From JARIHD01 sp041743655 (lineage in GTDB: Bacteria > Patescibacteriota > Saccharimonadia > Saccharimonadales > UBA4665), in the NCBI GenBank assembly GCA_041743655.1, contig JBGTMJ010000033.1, positions 1 through 31,955 on the forward strand: a stretch of 31,955 bases of DNA. Direction: 5' to 3'. A program made the translations under genes and the position numbers. Below, piece by piece: positions 30,322 through 31,955 of the stretch; within the stretch, counting starts at the first letter, position 1, and each line of letters starts with the position of its first letter. Under the pieces are notes generated by a model. That model searched no databases. It was not told the DNA's origin and worked only from the letters and a program-made list of their open reading frames with translations.

Positions 30322-30813
30322 ATGGCGCGACGCAACCGCGACGACGACCTATTGATGGAAGAAGATGAGTTGACTGCTGCTTTCTTGGGCGATGACGACC
30401 CGGCAGCCGTTGCCGTCGATCCGGCGGCCGCCTCACAACCAGCGGTCGTAAGCGAAGAGTGGGATGAGAGCGAGGACCTGCCCGGACAGCTCGCTGTTGA
30501 TGTATACGAAACCAAGGAAAGGTTAGTGGTCAAAGCCCGTACCGCTGGCGTTAACAAGAATGATCTGGACGTAAGTATATCGGACAATACTCTAAGTATT
30601 CGTGGCACATTATCCGCCGGTAACGAGGACGATGTAATCAACTACTTTGCTCAAGAGTGCTACTGGGGCGAGTTTTCACGCAGCATTGCTTTGCCGGTGC
30701 CAGTAAAAGAAGAAGAAATTGAAGCCGTGCTCAAGGATGGTGTGCTTACCATCGGCTTTACCAAGGACAAGCAGGATACAGTAAAGAAGATCCAGGTTCT
30801 ATCAGACCTCTAA
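30322..30813 (+). CDS. small heat-shock protein Hsp20
   Basis: The 163-residue product has an acidic, disordered N-terminus (about 1-50) and an alpha-crystallin domain at about 55-150: LAVDVYETKERLVVKARTAG, DLDVSISDNTLSIRG, then FSRSIALPVPV and the AVLKDGVLTIGF motif (family form A-x-x-x-n-GVL). It holds unfolded proteins in the cytoplasm. A GGAGG lies before the ATG. A strong terminator follows. Confidence 0.95.
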   Translation: MARRNRDDDLLMEEDELTAAFLGDDDPAAVAVDPAAASQPAVVSEEWDESEDLPGQLAVDVYETKERLVVKARTAGVNKNDLDVSISDNTLSIRGTLSAGNEDDVINYFAQECYWGEFSRSIALPVPVKEEEIEAVLKDGVLTIGFTKDKQDTVKKIQVLSDL

Positions 30814-30823
30814 GGAACAATGT

Positions 30824-30865
30824 AACTTATAAAAACACCGCTCGTTGGCGGTGTTTTTATAAGTT
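30824..30865. terminator. bidirectional terminator between hsp20 and pilin operon
   Basis: A perfect 18-bp stem (AACTTATAAAAACACCGC and its complement) with loop TCGTTG. The arm ends in TTTTT-rich sequence on both strands, so it serves both converging genes. Confidence 0.88.
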
Positions 30866-30878
30866 AAAGATAGTATCC

Positions 30879-31298
30879 TTACGGGGCAGTAACCTTACCA
30901 ACAACAAACTGAACGATGAACTGGGCAAGGGCAACCACTATCAGACCCACGATAGCATAGATAATAGTATTCTTGGCGGTCGTTACATTGCTGGATTCAC
31001 CACCTGAGGTGACATAGCGGAAACCGCCGTAGATGATCATGATAACCGACACAACACCCACAACCAGTGAGAAGATATTAACAATGCTGGTAACGAGGTT
31101 GCTAAGTCTGGTGCTACCTTCATCTACCCCACCTTGACAGCCGCCACTTGTTTGGAGCTGGAAGTCACTGCCACATTGTAAGCCCTGATCAATATTAGGC
31201 TCGGCAGCTAACACTGTTACCGGAACTGCTACTGAAACAACAGCCAAGGCTAAACCGGCTACAAACAATGTCAGATATTTACGAAAGCTTTTGAACAT
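30879..31298 (-). CDS. T4SS-type (TrbC/VirB2-like) pilin, paralog 1
   Basis: The 139-residue product has a signal peptide (about 1-31, ending TVLAAEP). A short Cys-containing segment (CGSDFQLQTSGGC) follows, then two membrane helices: NIFSLVVGVVSVIMIIYGGF with FRYVTSGGE, and NTIIYAIVGLIVVALAQFIV. This two-helix pattern with the RYVTSGG loop is what I know as the T4SS pilin family common in CPR. A dedicated promoter exists, and AAAGGAAA precedes the ATG. It is closely similar to the next two upstream genes. Confidence 0.85.
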   Translation of the reverse strand: MFKSFRKYLTLFVAGLALAVVSVAVPVTVLAAEPNIDQGLQCGSDFQLQTSGGCQGGVDEGSTRLSNLVTSIVNIFSLVVGVVSVIMIIYGGFRYVTSGGESSNVTTAKNTIIYAIVGLIVVALAQFIVQFVVGKVTAP

Positions 31299-31329
31299 TT
31301 AAGTTTCCTTTCTTAAGCACTTTGTTTAA

Positions 31330-31359
31330 TTTATAGCACACTTGCACTCAAGCTTTCAA
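31330..31359 (-). promoter_or_regulatory. promoter of pilin paralog 1
   Basis: TTGAAA (31354-31359), 18 bases, TATAAA (31330-31335) preceded by TGC, on the minus strand, about 31 bases before the ATG. It allows paralog 1 to be expressed apart from paralogs 2 and 3. Confidence 0.55.
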
Positions 31360-31389
31360 CCTCACACCCCCGAAACCCATTTAGAGAAC

Positions 31390-31836
31390 TTACAAGATTT
31401 TTTTAAGCACAAACTGAACGATGAACTGGGCAAGGGCAACTATAACCAAGCCTATTATCGCATATATAAGCGTATTCTTCGCCGCCGATACTCTGCCGGA
31501 ATCACCACCCGAAGTAACGTAACGGAACCCAGCAAAGATGATCATAATGACTGCCAGCACACCTACTATGATGCTCAAAACATTGACGATGACTGTAATC
31601 ACCCTCTCTAGCTCAGAGCCACCAGCTGTACAGCCACTACCAGGATTGTTTGCGTTCACACCTGCACAGATCTGTGCCGCTGCACCATCCAACGATGCAT
31701 TTGGGTTGGGCGGACCAGCACAACCAGGACTGCCAGCTATACAGCTTGTCGCAGCCTGAACCGATGGGGTCTGTAGAGCTGTTGCGCCAAAGCCCAAGCT
31801 CGTAATCATAAGTAAAACCAGTAAGCATCGTTTCAT
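31390..31836 (-). CDS. T4SS-type pilin, paralog 2
   Basis: The 148-residue product has a signal peptide (about 1-28, TPSVQAATS cleavage region). A longer Cys/Pro/Gly-rich mature N-terminus follows (CIAGSPGCAGPPNP, with further Cys), then the same helix pair: VNVLSIIVGVLAVIMIIFAG with FRYVTSGGD, and NTLIYAIIGLVIVALAQFIV. An AAAGGAAA lies before the ATG. It starts nine bases after the stop of paralog 3, so the two are in one operon. Confidence 0.86.
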   Translation of the reverse strand: MKRCLLVLLMITSLGFGATALQTPSVQAATSCIAGSPGCAGPPNPNASLDGAAAQICAGVNANNPGSGCTAGGSELERVITVIVNVLSIIVGVLAVIMIIFAGFRYVTSGGDSGRVSAAKNTLIYAIIGLVIVALAQFIVQFVLKKIL

Positions 31837-31845
31837 ATATTTCCT

Positions 31846-31955
31846 TTACAACCTACCAATAACAAACATTACTATTGCCTGGGCTATTGCAGCAACCACT
31901 AAACCAACTACCGCGTACGTAATGGTAGTCCTAGCAGTCGCCACCCTTGTTGTAT
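31846..31955 (-). CDS. T4SS-type pilin, paralog 3 (C-terminal fragment, cut by window edge)
   Basis: The last 35-36 codons run to the window edge. They read TTRVATARTTITYAVVG followed by LVVAAIAQAIVMFVIGRL, matching helix 2 of the other two pilins (NTxIYAxxGLxxVALAQFIV). Its stop lies nine bases before the start of paralog 2. The rest of the gene is outside the window. Confidence 0.75.
   Translation of the reverse strand, partial: TTRVATARTTITYAVVGLVVAAIAQAIVMFVIGRL

Overview
This window reads as chromosomal DNA of a Patescibacteria/CPR bacterium, most probably Candidatus Saccharibacteria (TM7). The grounds are inference from family content: a short-N-terminus MurE, a lineage-style cluster of tripartite TatC, sortase and very short sorting-signal proteins, tandem two-helix T4SS-type pilins, a helical N-terminal motif fused to a pilin-like domain, and many small single-span membrane proteins. 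UGA is used as a stop (for example in the sortase gene), so this is not a code-25 lineage. No rRNA, CRISPR array, transposase or integrase is present.

Layout. 0.3-7 kb: a membrane-anchored protein of unknown role, then minus-strand housekeeping genes (YjbR-like, oligoribonuclease, MsrB, MscL, ArgS, a DUF1361 membrane protein) and a response regulator/histidine kinase pair. 7-11.3 kb: phosphoglucose/phosphomannose isomerase, then an envelope block with a sortase, a 34-residue membrane peptide, a 100-residue LTDTG sorting-signal protein, TatA, TatC and a 66-residue protein with a Tat-like N-terminus. 11.3-13.4 kb: groES-groEL behind two tandem CIRCE operators. 13.5-15.8 kb: an accessory patch with a probable EndoU-type nuclease, a small downstream gene that could be its immunity protein, and a divergent protein with a PD-(D/E)XK-like motif string. 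15.9-22.7 kb: MurE, TsaD, ValS, an XRE-HAD fusion, a prepilin-like protein and tRNA-Ser(CGA).

23.0-25.5 kb is a second accessory patch. A complete tRNA-Arg(GCG) is followed 1.6 kb later by a second 65-bp copy of its 3' part. Between them lie only a PP2C phosphatase and a Phd/PIN toxin-antitoxin pair, which looks like a miniature tRNA-integrated island without integrase. 25.5-28.1 kb holds membrane and pilin-like proteins. 28.1-29.5 kb has two tRNA-Ser genes (GCT, TGA) and a free-standing HTH-LAGLIDADG endonuclease whose stop codon lies inside the tRNA-Ser(TGA) gene. 29.5-31.95 kb: ComF-like protein, Hsp20, and three tandem T4SS-type pilins, the last cut by the window edge.

The most interesting points are the tRNA-Arg mini-island, the intracellular-looking EndoU gene pair, the endonuclease/tRNA overlap, the sortase/Tat cluster with micro-proteins, and a recurring promoter layout in which a good -10 box sits 5-10 bases before the start codon with no Shine-Dalgarno sequence, which predicts leaderless mRNAs. 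Base-composition remarks are visual impressions, not computed values.
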